This document shows positions 8,250 to 17,373 of a stretch of 64,000 nucleotides of DNA, in pieces. Numbering within the stretch: the first letter of the stretch is position 1; each line of letters starts with the position of its first letter. The notes beneath the pieces were generated by a model. The model made no database searches. It was not told where the DNA came from and saw only the letters and a program-made list of their open reading frames with translations. The translations under genes and the position numbers were made by a program. Source of the DNA: Lachnospiraceae bacterium UBA7076 (GTDB taxonomy: Bacteria; Bacillota; Clostridia; Lachnospirales; Lachnospiraceae); NCBI GenBank assembly GCA_002493625.1, contig DKZK01000041.1:1-64000 (forward strand), in the 5' to 3' direction.

Positions 8250-9169
8250 AAAAGGCATTGGTAACCGGCGCAACCGGTTTTATCGGCAGCGCTGTGGTAC
8301 ATGAATTACTTGCAAACGGAATCGAAGTAATAGCCCTTGGTCGCAATGGCTGCAATAACAATATACCCGGCAGGGTGCGATTTGTTCCCCATGAGTTATC
8401 CGAAAGCAGCCGGCTTCCCGAACAAATTTCCGACAGGGATATTGACGTGTTTTATCACTTTGCATGGGCAGGCTCCGCAGGCGCCGGTCGCGCAGATGTA
8501 AATCTGCAACTGGATAACGTAAAGTGGACGGCAGATTGTCTGCGGGCGGCAAAGAAAATGAACTGCAAACGCTTTGTCTGTGCCGGCTCCATAATGGAGG
8601 ATGAAGCCATCTCTGCGTCGTATCAACAGGATAACAGACCGGGCTCCAACTACATATACGGCAGCGGAAAGCTTGCCGCACATACGATTTGTGCAAGCGT
8701 GGCAGCGGATATAGGGATTGATCTGGTGTGGGCAAAAATTACGAACGCCTACGGCGTCGGCGAATTGTCACCGCGTTTTGTGAACACAACCATTCGCAAA
8801 ATTATTCACGGCGAACCACTTGAATTTACATCGGGCACACAGAATTACGATTTTGTTTATATTGACGACGTTGCAAGAGCGTTTCGTTTAATCGGTAAAA
8901 ACGGAAAACCATTCCGTCACTATCTTATCGGCAGCTCCAACGCAAAACCGCTGCGGGAATTTGTGCTGGAAATGAAAGCGGCTCTCGCACCCGACAGGGA
9001 GTTTAGATTCGGCGACGTGCCATTTACCGGAGTGAGTCTTTCACTGGAGGACTACGACTGCTCGCTTACCGAAAAGGACACCGGATTTAAAGCGGAGGTT
9101 GCTTTTTCCGAGGGCGTTCGCAGGACTATGAAATGGCTGAGGGAGGTTGAAAATGATACAAAAATTTGA
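8246..9169 (+). CDS. NAD-dependent epimerase/reductase, CDP-dideoxyhexose synthase-like
   Basis: This 307-residue extended SDR has GATGFIGSAVVHELL at the N-terminus, the FAWAG motif after the third strand and the catalytic YIYGSGKLAAH (Tyr-x3-Lys). Within an rfbF-rfbG-rfbH operon the expected role is the final C4 reduction, as in abequose/paratose synthases (RfbJ/RfbS) or the ascarylose reductase AscF. The adjacent 3,5-epimerase-like gene favours an L-configured product such as CDP-ascarylose. That is inference from pathway logic, not from a diagnostic residue. Start ATG overlaps the rfbG stop. Confidence 0.75.
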   Translation: MKKALVTGATGFIGSAVVHELLANGIEVIALGRNGCNNNIPGRVRFVPHELSESSRLPEQISDRDIDVFYHFAWAGSAGAGRADVNLQLDNVKWTADCLRAAKKMNCKRFVCAGSIMEDEAISASYQQDNRPGSNYIYGSGKLAAHTICASVAADIGIDLVWAKITNAYGVGELSPRFVNTTIRKIIHGEPLEFTSGTQNYDFVYIDDVARAFRLIGKNGKPFRHYLIGSSNAKPLREFVLEMKAALAPDREFRFGDVPFTGVSLSLEDYDCSLTEKDTGFKAEVAFSEGVRRTMKWLREVENDTKI

Positions 9170-9728
9170 ATTTCATGAGACGGAAATGAAAGGGCTTTTC
9201 GAGATAACGCCATTTAACGCCAAGGATAATCGCGGATACTTTACAAAGGATTATTCCTTTGAGATTTTCGAGCGAAACGGAATTAAACACGAATGTGCGG
9301 AGGTGTTTTATTCGATGTCAAAAAGGGGGGTAATCCGGGGACTGCATTTTCAGCGGGTCAGGGAACAGGCAAAGCTGGTACGGTGCATTTCGGGACATAT
9401 TTTTGACGTTGTTGTGGATCTTCGCACCGGAAGCCCCACATTCAAAAAATGGCTTGGCTTTGAGCTGAATGAAGATAACCAAAAAGAGGTTTTGGTGCCT
9501 GTGGGCTGCGCCCACGGATTTCTTGCACTGGATACGGCGATGGTGTCATACAAGTGCTCCGTATGCTTTGCCCCGGAATACGATGACGGAATGAAATGGA
9601 ACGACCCCGACATTGGTATCGACTGGGGACTGGAAAGAATAGGCGGCGCAGATAAGGTTATCCTTTCAGAAAAGGACAGTGCCTTACAAAGCTTTGAGGA
9701 ATTTACAGAAAAATACGGCGGGTTTTAA
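9153..9728 (+). CDS. dTDP-4-dehydrorhamnose 3,5-epimerase-like protein (RfbC/AscE family)
   Basis: A cupin-type sugar epimerase of 191 residues. It has DNRGYFTKDYS, the VIRGLHFQ motif with the catalytic His, GHIFDVVVDLRTGSPTF, VPVGCAHGFLAL and a terminal DPDIGIDWG. In dTDP pathways the family inverts C3 and C5. In ascarylose synthesis the homologue AscE acts on the CDP-linked 3,6-dideoxy-4-keto sugar. I chose the ATG at 9153 with GGGAGG 6 nt upstream rather than the TTG two codons earlier. It overlaps the preceding gene by 17 nt. Confidence 0.88.
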   Translation: MIQKFEFHETEMKGLFEITPFNAKDNRGYFTKDYSFEIFERNGIKHECAEVFYSMSKRGVIRGLHFQRVREQAKLVRCISGHIFDVVVDLRTGSPTFKKWLGFELNEDNQKEVLVPVGCAHGFLALDTAMVSYKCSVCFAPEYDDGMKWNDPDIGIDWGLERIGGADKVILSEKDSALQSFEEFTEKYGGF

Positions 9729-9741
9729 CGGAGGTAAGAAT

Positions 9742-11076
9742 ATGTTTGAAAATAAAACGGAAGCTCAGGCAAAACAGGAGATTTTGAATTTAGTTGCGGA
9801 GTACTGCGATAAATTTCACAATCAAAAACAGTACAGTGAGGGCGACAGAATCCCTTACGCTTCACGGGTTTACGACCATGCCGAAATGGTAAATCTCGTT
9901 GACAGCGCACTGGAATTCTGGCTCACTTCGGGAAGATTTACTGACGAGTTTGAGAAGAAATTTTCGGAATATCTGAATGTAAAATACTGTGCTCTCGTAA
10001 ACTCCGGCTCCAGCGCAAATCTGACCGCATTTATGGCGCTTACCTCCCCATTACTGGGGGAACGCGCAATCAGGCGCGGCGACGAGGTAATCACCGTTGC
10101 GGCAGGATTCCCGACTACGGTAACGCCCATTATACAATTCAATGCCGTACCTGTATTTGTGGACGTTACCATCCCGCAATACAATATTGACGTGACGAAG
10201 CTGGAGGCGGCGTATTCATCAAAAACAAAGGCGGTTATGATTGCGCATACGCTCGGCAATCCCTTTGATCTTGGCGCTGTTAAGGAGTTTTGCGACAAGC
10301 ATAACCTCTGGCTTGTGGAGGATAACTGTGATGCGCTGGGTTCTGCATATACACTAAACGAAAAAAAAATGTTTACGGGAACCATCGGCGATATCGGTAC
10401 ATCCAGCTTCTATCCACCTCACCACATGACAATGGGCGAGGGCGGCGCAGTCTATACAAACAATCCCCTGCTTGCCAAAATCATTAAGTCCATGCGGGAC
10501 TGGGGGCGGGACTGCATCTGCAAATCGGGCTGCGACAATATGTGCGGACACCGTTTCGATAAGCAATACGGTAATCTGCCGCCTGGCTACGATCATAAAT
10601 ATGTATATTCACATTTCGGATATAACTTAAAAGCAACGGACATGCAGGCGGCAATCGGCTGTGCGCAAATCGAAAAATTTCCGTCCTTTGTGGAGAAAAG
10701 AAAAGCTAATTTCAAGCGGCTTAAGGCAGCCCTTGAGCCGGTATCGGATAAGCTTATTCTGCCCGTTCCATGCAAAAATTCCGATCCAAGCTGGTTCGGT
10801 TTTCTGATTACCTGTACGGACGGCGTAAACCGAAATGAGATTGTAAAGTATATTGAGGGCAAGGGTGTTCAGACACGTATGCTGTTTGCAGGAAATCTTA
10901 CAAAGCACCCATGCTTCGATGAAATGCGCAAGACCGGCGAGGGCTTCCGGATTGTCGGCACACTTGAAAATACCGACAGAATAATGCGCGATACATTCTG
11001 GGTGGGCGTTTATCCCGGTATGACTGACGAGATGATTGACTATATGGCAAAAACCATTATTGAAGCTGTAAAATAA
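9742..11076 (+). CDS. rfbH: CDP-4-dehydro-6-deoxyglucose 3-dehydratase (E1)
   Basis: This PMP- and [2Fe-2S]-dependent member of the DegT/DnrJ/EryC1 fold removes the C3 hydroxyl of CDP-4-keto-6-deoxyglucose. The PLP-lysine position is replaced by His, seen in SSFYPPHHMTMGEGG, as in E1. The iron-sulfur cysteines show as C-x-C-x7-C within DCICKSGCDNMC, with an upstream partner in EDNCDALG about 60 residues before. The 444-residue length fits. The start is ATG at 9742 with GGAGGT 6 nt upstream. The matching E3 reductase (RfbI/AscD type) is not in this window. Confidence 0.93.
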   Translation: MFENKTEAQAKQEILNLVAEYCDKFHNQKQYSEGDRIPYASRVYDHAEMVNLVDSALEFWLTSGRFTDEFEKKFSEYLNVKYCALVNSGSSANLTAFMALTSPLLGERAIRRGDEVITVAAGFPTTVTPIIQFNAVPVFVDVTIPQYNIDVTKLEAAYSSKTKAVMIAHTLGNPFDLGAVKEFCDKHNLWLVEDNCDALGSAYTLNEKKMFTGTIGDIGTSSFYPPHHMTMGEGGAVYTNNPLLAKIIKSMRDWGRDCICKSGCDNMCGHRFDKQYGNLPPGYDHKYVYSHFGYNLKATDMQAAIGCAQIEKFPSFVEKRKANFKRLKAALEPVSDKLILPVPCKNSDPSWFGFLITCTDGVNRNEIVKYIEGKGVQTRMLFAGNLTKHPCFDEMRKTGEGFRIVGTLENTDRIMRDTFWVGVYPGMTDEMIDYMAKTIIEAVK

Positions 11077-11108
11077 CATAATATGGCATGACTTTTGCAG
11101 GAACTTAT

Positions 11109-11248
11109 GGGGCTGTCGCACTAAGGATTTGTTTTCTTGGTAACTATGCATTTTTAACAAAGAAAAGCGGAAGCTAAGTAACACGTTGGAGCGTTCTTTA
11201 TTAAAAATGCATAATAAAAAGAATTAAAATCCTTAGTGCGACAGCCCC
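11109..11248. repeat. 140-bp palindromic element, family 1 (copy a)
   Basis: Terminal inverted repeats GGGGCTGTCGCACTAAGGAT and its complement enclose an inner palindrome whose arms begin ATGCATTTTTAA. The whole unit is homologous in reverse complement to 39114-39250. It lies between convergent genes, ending 5 nt before the stop codon of the M23 gene, and could act as a bidirectional terminator. Shorter hairpins with the same GGCTGT...TAAGGATT core occur at about 34582, 37376 and 46553. Confidence 0.85.
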
Positions 11249-11253
11249 GGTTC

Positions 11254-12027
11254 CTATAAGTCAACAGGCTCCATGTAATCCAAGGGATCCTTTGCCGTAC
11301 CGTCAAACTGAAGCTCAAAATGCAAATGCGGCCCCGTGCTGTAGCCTGTGCTTCCTGAAAGGGCGATACACTCTCCCTGAGACACATGCTGCCCCTCCGA
11401 AACAAGCGCCGAGCTTAAATGCGCATATCGGCTCATAACCCCATTGCCGTGGTCAATGTCAACACATATTCCATAATTGCTGTACCAGTCGGCCCTTACC
11501 ACAACTCCGTCAGCAGTTGCCTTTACCTCAGTTCCCATACACACCGCAAGATCAACGCCATTGTGGTTTTTTCCCCACCTTGGACCAAACTCCGAGGTAA
11601 TAACATAATCAGATACCGGCTCTATATATTCAGGCGGCACATAGGTTCCTATGCGGATTACCTTTGGCTGCGGCTCCTTTACTACCTGGCTGTCTATAAT
11701 CTTACTTTCCATTTCCATCCCCTTGTAATATGTCTGCATAACCGTAACCTTTCGGCTTCCCGCAATTTCCTCCTGGTCAATTTCACGTTTTCCCGCTTCA
11801 AGAGTATCATCGTATATATACACGCATTCCTTATATACAGGTTCTGAGTAAGAGGATACCTTTGACGTTGTCTGTATATTTTTCCAAGGCACTATTTCAC
11901 CGGCAGCAAGAGGTTTTTCAAAAAACAGAGCCAATATAACAGCCATTGTAACTGTCGCAATAAATAAATTTGCACCATATGTCTGTCTGTTTTTTCTTTT
12001 GTAGGAGTTTTTAAAATAATTTTTCAT
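11254..12027 (-). CDS. Exported G5/M23 peptidase (LytM-type endopeptidase)
   Basis: The ATG at 12025-12027 has AAGGAG upstream and gives 257 residues. There is one N-terminal membrane segment (about residues 21-42, LFIATVTMAVILALF). A G5-like domain covers about 65-130 (DDTLEAGKREIDQEEIAG ... MQTYYKGMEMES). The C-terminal M23 domain keeps its zinc ligands in HNGVDLA (His-x3-Asp) and GPHLHFEL (His-x-His), so it should be catalytically active against peptidoglycan cross-bridges outside the membrane. It is convergent with rfbH across a palindromic element. Confidence 0.9.
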   Translation of the reverse strand: MKNYFKNSYKRKNRQTYGANLFIATVTMAVILALFFEKPLAAGEIVPWKNIQTTSKVSSYSEPVYKECVYIYDDTLEAGKREIDQEEIAGSRKVTVMQTYYKGMEMESKIIDSQVVKEPQPKVIRIGTYVPPEYIEPVSDYVITSEFGPRWGKNHNGVDLAVCMGTEVKATADGVVVRADWYSNYGICVDIDHGNGVMSRYAHLSSALVSEGQHVSQGECIALSGSTGYSTGPHLHFELQFDGTAKDPLDYMEPVDL

Positions 12028-12293
12028 TTTATCATCTCCTTTTCCTTTGAACGTCATTTTTAACTGGTTACTTTTTTGTTGCAAAATTTGATTGTTGTGT
12101 AATTTATTTGTAACATTTCTGTAATAATCAGATTTTATTATTACGTTTTGACAATGTAAAGCCCCTATCAGTCGCAATTTTTTTAGTTTTTTGACAAAAA
12201 AAATATTTGTATAAGTATTTTATATATGGTACACTTAATAATGATTTACATTTAATTATCAACTTATTCATTTGCATTTTTAAGAGGTGTATT

Positions 12294-12635
12294 ATGGCTA
12301 AAGAACTGATAAGTATTGAAGATATTCCACCCAGCCTTTCAAATAAGGTTAAGCAGGACTTGAAGTTTAGGACAGGAAATTTTGTATGGAGAGTGCGCTT
12401 TTCCACCCCATTAGACCCAAAGACCGTCAATCAGAATACAATGTATGTTGCAAACTCACAAAACCAAAAGCTGCGGACAAAAATCAAATACAATATTGAG
12501 GATGAGATTATTGAGGTTGAACCACTTGAACCGTATTCAACCAATGAATACTATTTCCTCATTATTACCTCTGATGTCAGGTCAAAGGGGGGGCAAAAGC
12601 TTAGTGAACCTGTTAAGATTAAGTTTAAACTATAA
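12294..12635 (+). CDS. Small single-domain Ig-like (Big_5/SbsA-type) protein
   Basis: The ATG at 12294 is preceded by AAGAGGTG. The 113-residue product contains one beta-sandwich of the bacterial Ig-like type: VRFSTPLDPKTVNQNTMYV, then IIEVEPLEPYSTNEYYFLI and VRSKGGQKLSEPVKIKF. Such domains usually sit in large exported surface proteins. Here there is no signal peptide, membrane segment or anchor, so a free cytoplasmic Ig domain is predicted. It is divergent from the M23 gene and followed by a strong hairpin at 12691-12766. Confidence 0.65.
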   Translation: MAKELISIEDIPPSLSNKVKQDLKFRTGNFVWRVRFSTPLDPKTVNQNTMYVANSQNQKLRTKIKYNIEDEIIEVEPLEPYSTNEYYFLIITSDVRSKGGQKLSEPVKIKFKL

Positions 12636-12690
12636 TTTATACAAACATGCAACCGGAGAAATTGTATTTTATTAGAAAAAGAACAAAGAA

Positions 12691-12766
12691 AAAGGGCAGG
12701 CTGTTTTTATGGTGAATATAGGTCGCATGGACTTATATTATACTATATACAAACAGCCTGTCCTTT
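12691..12766. terminator. Bidirectional hairpin between convergent genes
   Basis: Arms AAAGGGCAGGCTGTTTTT and AAACAGCCTGTCCTTT pair with a mispaired base, around a 40-nt AT-rich centre that itself holds short inverted repeats. It lies between the Ig-like gene and the lipoprotein gene and its right end touches the stop codon of the latter. Confidence 0.7.
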
Positions 12767-12767
12767 G

Positions 12768-13265
12768 TTATTCGAAAATTCCTTTTATAATTCCTTCCAT
12801 TTTACTGTTATCATTTGATATGCAAAGTACAGCATAATTACCATTTACATATATAACTGCCGAATCAAGCTTAGGCATTTCATCAGGAAGATAATCCTTA
12901 CATGCATCCTTTTGATCTTCAATACGTTTTTCATATGCAGCCTTTACCGTATCAATATAATCCTGTGACTTTACCTTTATAACTGCAATTTCCTCGGCAG
13001 TTGAGCTTGAATTCGTGTAAAATGCCGCCTCCTCAATATTTGCTTCATCCAAAACATAAAGTCTTGTAAGTGCAGTCGTATTGTGAACCGTTGCAAGCTG
13101 ATCCTTAAAGTCTCCCTGCGTCCGTATTGCATCAGCCGCCTCCTGGGTCTTTACATCCTTAGCGGGAGCCGTAGTTCCCGCATCCTCCTTATCCTTTCCG
13201 CATGCCGTAAATAAGACCGTCATTGTAACGGCAAGCACCAATATAAATAAAAATTTCTTTTTCAT
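12768..13265 (-). CDS. Small lipoprotein, DUF4358-like
   Basis: The 165-residue protein begins MKKKFLFILVLAVTMTVLF followed by the lipobox TACG, so it should be lipidated at Cys22 and anchored outside the membrane. The mature part has a Thr/Lys/Ala linker and then a compact domain (DQLATVHNTTALTRLYVLD, EEIAVIKVKSQDYID, a Lys/Glu helix, then a short strand pair and MEGIIKGIFE). The pattern matches clostridial DUF4358 lipoproteins of unknown function. The gene is monocistronic and divergent from the aldose epimerase. Confidence 0.7.
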   Translation of the reverse strand: MKKKFLFILVLAVTMTVLFTACGKDKEDAGTTAPAKDVKTQEAADAIRTQGDFKDQLATVHNTTALTRLYVLDEANIEEAAFYTNSSSTAEEIAVIKVKSQDYIDTVKAAYEKRIEDQKDACKDYLPDEMPKLDSAVIYVNGNYAVLCISNDNSKMEGIIKGIFE

Positions 13266-13495
13266 GTTTGTTATTCTCCTTTAAACATTTACCGTATTTT
13301 ATGCTCTTAAAATCCAGCTTTTTTCTTCTAACAATATTTATATCATCTCATTATGGAAAAATCAACTTTAATATAGAAAAAACAGCTTTAAGAATATCTT
13401 GCAAGTCAACTTTATTGCTGGACATAATCTGCCTACTATGCTATTATTTGTCATAATAAGTTAGTTGTTTTTGTTCAAAGACAGGAGGTAAGATT

Positions 13496-14497
13496 ATGAG
13501 TATTTCAGCTAATATTACAAGCTATAAGGGCAAGGATGTCATAGAATTAGTTTCCGGAAAATACAGAGCGGTTATAGCGCCATTTTTGGGCAGTAATGTT
13601 ATCAGGATGCAGGACACACAAAATAATATAGAAGTTTTGAGATATAATGAGGAGCTTACAGTTGATGAACTTAAAGCATCTGCTGAAGTTTACGGACTTC
13701 CGACACTTTACCTTCCAAACCGCCTGGCAAACGGCGTTCTTAAGGTTTCTGATGCGACATATCATTTACCTGTAAACGACCCTCTTGGCAACCACATTCA
13801 CGGATTCCTTCATAAGAGGGAACACAGTATAGTTACCGCAACGGTTGTTGGCGATAAGGCAATCGCAAAAACAGAATATATTTATGATGATAAGGATGAA
13901 TTTTATCAGTATTATCCGGTAAGCTTTAAGGCTTCCTTTAAGTTTATACTTTCATCCTCAGGACTTGATTATTCCTTTACAATCACCAACACCTCAGACA
14001 GACAGCTTCCTTTTGGGGTGTGCAATCATACAGCAATTAACGGCCCTTTTACTTCAGGAGGAAACGGTCTTGATACAAGACTTTACATTCCTGTCGGAGA
14101 CAAATGGAAACTTGACAAGCACTGTATTCCTACAGGAGAATTTCTTCCAATGACCAACCATGACCGACAGTACATTACCGGTTCTCAGGTTCCTGTGCTG
14201 CATGACATTGACAATGATGTTTTTTTTGCGGAGATGGGCTCCATAGATGACAGGAAATTTTACGGCGCGCTTGTAACGGATAATGCCACAGGCAAACGAA
14301 TTGTTTATGAGGTATGTGAGGATTTTAAGTTCTGGATTATATGGAACGACCATGGGGACAAAGGATTTTTCTGTCCTGAGCCTTGCACATGGCTTATCGA
14401 TGCTCCAAACCAACCTATTCCTGCTGATGAATCAGGTTATGTGGAACTTGCGCCGGGAGAAGCAAAAACCCTGACACAGCGCATCTATACGGAATAA
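13496..14497 (+). CDS. Aldose 1-epimerase family protein
   Basis: The 333-residue galactose-mutarotase-like beta-sandwich has NHIHGFLHKRE, FGVCNHTAIN with the family histidine, and CPEPCTWLIDAPN with the catalytic glutamate. It would interconvert alpha and beta anomers of aldoses. The strong site AGGAGG lies 7 nt before the ATG. It stands alone on the plus strand, ending in a shared terminator opposite the surface-polymer operon. The exact sugar is unknown. Confidence 0.85.
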   Translation: MSISANITSYKGKDVIELVSGKYRAVIAPFLGSNVIRMQDTQNNIEVLRYNEELTVDELKASAEVYGLPTLYLPNRLANGVLKVSDATYHLPVNDPLGNHIHGFLHKREHSIVTATVVGDKAIAKTEYIYDDKDEFYQYYPVSFKASFKFILSSSGLDYSFTITNTSDRQLPFGVCNHTAINGPFTSGGNGLDTRLYIPVGDKWKLDKHCIPTGEFLPMTNHDRQYITGSQVPVLHDIDNDVFFAEMGSIDDRKFYGALVTDNATGKRIVYEVCEDFKFWIIWNDHGDKGFFCPEPCTWLIDAPNQPIPADESGYVELAPGEAKTLTQRIYTE

Positions 14498-14502
14498 AAT
14501 TT

Positions 14503-14548
14503 AAAAGGACCACCGCACATGGAACAGCTTTCCTGCGGCGGTCCTTTT
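14503..14548. terminator. Bidirectional intrinsic terminator
   Basis: A 15-bp stem (AAAAGGACCACCGCA / TGCGGCGGTCCTTTT, one wobble) with A- and T-rich flanks serves both the aldose epimerase (plus) and the four-gene YidC-sulfatase operon (minus). Confidence 0.9.
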
Positions 14549-14553
14549 AGATT

Positions 14554-17361
14554 TTATTTTACGGTGTCTGTGGGAAATGCATACTCATCAAGCACGATTT
14601 CCTCATCATAAAATTCCCAATTATCCTTATTCCACAAATCATCCTTTACCCTCGCCCATCTTGCAGGGAGAAAGGTATTGCCATTATTAACACCGACATC
14701 ATATTCATCTGACATTATAATGTACTGTTCATGCTCCGTTTTCTCAGAATTATTAATTACCTTTCCCGTAAACGGATTGACCGGGTTGTCAATCAAATCC
14801 TTTGTCGCTATGGTCGGAACATCCGCCGTGGTCATAAACTCCTCCGAAACGGTAAACTCCGTACTGTTAAAATCCTTAATAAGAAGCAAAGGATAATACA
14901 TTTCCACATTTTTAAGAGCATCCTCACCGCCCATTGCCAGTTCATCGAAATGTCCAAGGTGTCTTCCGTGGTCTGAAACTATAATTATTTTTGTATTGTC
15001 ATATATACCCTGCTCCCTTAAGAAATCAAACCACTCGCCAAGCTTAAGTAAAGCCGCCATATTTGACTGATAATGCGCCATCTGCATATAATCCTCCACT
15101 CTCATTACCCTGCCGTCAACCGTAAACCGGTCCACATTTTCATTATCATATTTTGTGTTATCCACGCTCTCAACAGGGACATATTCCGGCTCCTGAAGCA
15201 GCATAGGCTCATGGGTAGTATTGTTTGTCATATATAAAAATGTATTTACCCTCTCCTCTGTTACAGCTGTCATAAAAGGCATATTGTCAAGTACATTATA
15301 AGGGTTCATAAATAATGAGCTTAATCCCTCTGCCTTTGACATCCCCCATGCAGTCTGCACTCCGCTGCTCACAAACTGACTTTGATTGTATGTGCCGTTA
15401 GCATATACTGTAGGCTGTACAACAAGCGGCATTGTCTTCATCATGCTGAAGCAGAAAAAATTACGCCTGTTATTATCTATTTTCTCCTGCTTTGTCTGGG
15501 GTGAGCTGAACATTCCCTCCGTAATACATGCATTGATATCCGAATACTCATTAAAAATGGATATATCAGGAATCCACTGGTAATTTGCGTAAACAGGGTC
15601 GCAGACCGTAACATCATATCCGTTATCCGAAAATAAAACCGGCATTACCTTTATTGCCTCATTGTGCTTGTCAACCAAAGGCTCATCCGCCCTCTTGTTC
15701 ATTTCCACAGGGGTATATTCATACCCTCCAAGCAATGTCGGCGCCCCAAAATTTGTAGAGTTGCCAAAGGATATTGTATTCGGATAATAGGTAAAGCCTG
15801 CAAACTTCTGCATAAGCTCCGGTTTCTCATTCATAATATACGGTATATACTCGCCCATCCCCCTGTCAAGCATAATAACCACAACATTCTTACCTGACGA
15901 ACTCATTTGAAAGGTCAGCTCATCCGAAACATTTTCCACAACAAGCTTATCCACAGAGGCTTTGATGGTGGAAATATTAACAACCGACATGACAGAAAGC
16001 GCAATGGATGCAACAAGCAGCACCGATACTGCCATGCGGTAAAATTTTAATATTATAATATACATAATCAGAGCCGCAAAAAGAAGCGCCAGCATATTTA
16101 TAAGCTGTTCTTTTCTTGAAAAAAGCATGCCGCTGTTATACTGCAATGTGGAGGAAATGGTTCCGAGCCTTGTGCCGAAAAACATGTAATCAGCAAACAT
16201 AATACCACACATAATAAAGACAAGCCTTTCAAAAAACACCTTTCCCCCCGGGCTTGCCAACAGGTAGAACACGCGAAGCCAGACTAAAAATGTGCCTGCC
16301 GCCATTGCAAGTGAGCTGACGATATACCAGACAGGATTATGAAAATATGTAATATCCACAAACTCCTGCGGAGACGCCGCAATGAAATTTGACGGTATTA
16401 AAAGTCCCACAAGCACAGTAAGAAATACCGTTCCCACAAAAAACAATTTTCCCTGCCGCTGCTCTGCATTCTGCGCATTGCCGGTCACTCTATCCAATTT
16501 CTCCGACGCTCTATTTACAGTTACCTTTGATTTGATTATATTTAATACCAGCGGCAACATAAAAAGCAGCGCCACAAAAATCAGAAACGCTTTTTTCTTA
16601 AGAGAATTCGTACTATATATAAATGCAGAATATATAAACAGCGGCGTACCGATGACCATAAATATCACACGGAGCACCTTCTTAGGATTTTTCAGCTTAT
16701 AAAAAATCGTCTTAACAAGCGAAAATACATTGTTCAGCGTCCAGTAAAATACAAGACCCGACGGTGAATTGTATAAAAAAACAAGAAAAAAAAGCGCCAT
16801 GCCATAAAGCTGTATCTTGGTCTTTGTCGGAAATCCCTTCAGATAAAGAAAGCTCGATATAATATTTACAAGGGTCATAATAAGGGGCAGAATATTTATG
16901 GCAAAGCCTCCAATAACAAACATTCTGTCAGGCTTGCTTAAATCTGCTATAAATCCCAAGGATACGCCGTTAAGACTTTGAAGATGGGACAGAAACTGGT
17001 ATGCCGCAATAAAAAAGGGAATTTCAAGCAGCAGTGATATGGAGCCTTTTAAAGCGTCTGTCGGCTTATAATGATTCTGCCTGTAGTATGCTTGTAGCAT
17101 CATCATTTTTTCATCGCCGGAAAATGTCTTTTTTATGTGTGCCACGCCATCACGAAGCTTAGCGTCAATATCCCTCGCCTGCTCCTGCATGGCGTCCGCG
17201 CGCCTGTAGAGCGGCAGTACGAGCATATTCATAATGAGGCTCAAAAAAATAATTGATAACCCCGGATTGGCAACATACCGGTTGGCAAACTCAAATATAA
17301 TCTCAAAAAGCAGCTTCAGCGGTCCAATAAATACTGTGTATATTATTTCAAAAAAAGTCAT
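14554..17361 (-). CDS. YidC/Oxa1-like domain fused to LtaS-like phosphotransferase (paralogue 1)
   Basis: The product has 935 residues. Residues about 1-225 match the YidC/Oxa1 core: a first helix ending MNMLVLPLYRRADAMQEQAR, a charged hairpin, PTDALKGSISLLLEIPFFIA, and a last pair with YNSPSGLVFYWTLNNVFSL. The position of the conserved insertase groove arginine is Asn45. Residues about 225-470 are further membrane segments. Residues about 490-930 form an alkaline-phosphatase-superfamily domain: VVVIMLDRG (Asp499), SFGNSTNFG with a candidate nucleophile Thr536, THEP (His717) and SDHGRHLGH (Asp797/His798). I infer an outward-facing phosphoglycerol- or phospho-headgroup transferase. It is last in the operon, 12 nt after paralogue 2. 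Confidence 0.85.
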   Translation of the reverse strand: MTFFEIIYTVFIGPLKLLFEIIFEFANRYVANPGLSIIFLSLIMNMLVLPLYRRADAMQEQARDIDAKLRDGVAHIKKTFSGDEKMMMLQAYYRQNHYKPTDALKGSISLLLEIPFFIAAYQFLSHLQSLNGVSLGFIADLSKPDRMFVIGGFAINILPLIMTLVNIISSFLYLKGFPTKTKIQLYGMALFFLVFLYNSPSGLVFYWTLNNVFSLVKTIFYKLKNPKKVLRVIFMVIGTPLFIYSAFIYSTNSLKKKAFLIFVALLFMLPLVLNIIKSKVTVNRASEKLDRVTGNAQNAEQRQGKLFFVGTVFLTVLVGLLIPSNFIAASPQEFVDITYFHNPVWYIVSSLAMAAGTFLVWLRVFYLLASPGGKVFFERLVFIMCGIMFADYMFFGTRLGTISSTLQYNSGMLFSRKEQLINMLALLFAALIMYIIILKFYRMAVSVLLVASIALSVMSVVNISTIKASVDKLVVENVSDELTFQMSSSGKNVVVIMLDRGMGEYIPYIMNEKPELMQKFAGFTYYPNTISFGNSTNFGAPTLLGGYEYTPVEMNKRADEPLVDKHNEAIKVMPVLFSDNGYDVTVCDPVYANYQWIPDISIFNEYSDINACITEGMFSSPQTKQEKIDNNRRNFFCFSMMKTMPLVVQPTVYANGTYNQSQFVSSGVQTAWGMSKAEGLSSLFMNPYNVLDNMPFMTAVTEERVNTFLYMTNNTTHEPMLLQEPEYVPVESVDNTKYDNENVDRFTVDGRVMRVEDYMQMAHYQSNMAALLKLGEWFDFLREQGIYDNTKIIIVSDHGRHLGHFDELAMGGEDALKNVEMYYPLLLIKDFNSTEFTVSEEFMTTADVPTIATKDLIDNPVNPFTGKVINNSEKTEHEQYIIMSDEYDVGVNNGNTFLPARWARVKDDLWNKDNWEFYDEEIVLDEYAFPTDTVK

Positions 17362-17373
17362 TTCATTTACTCC

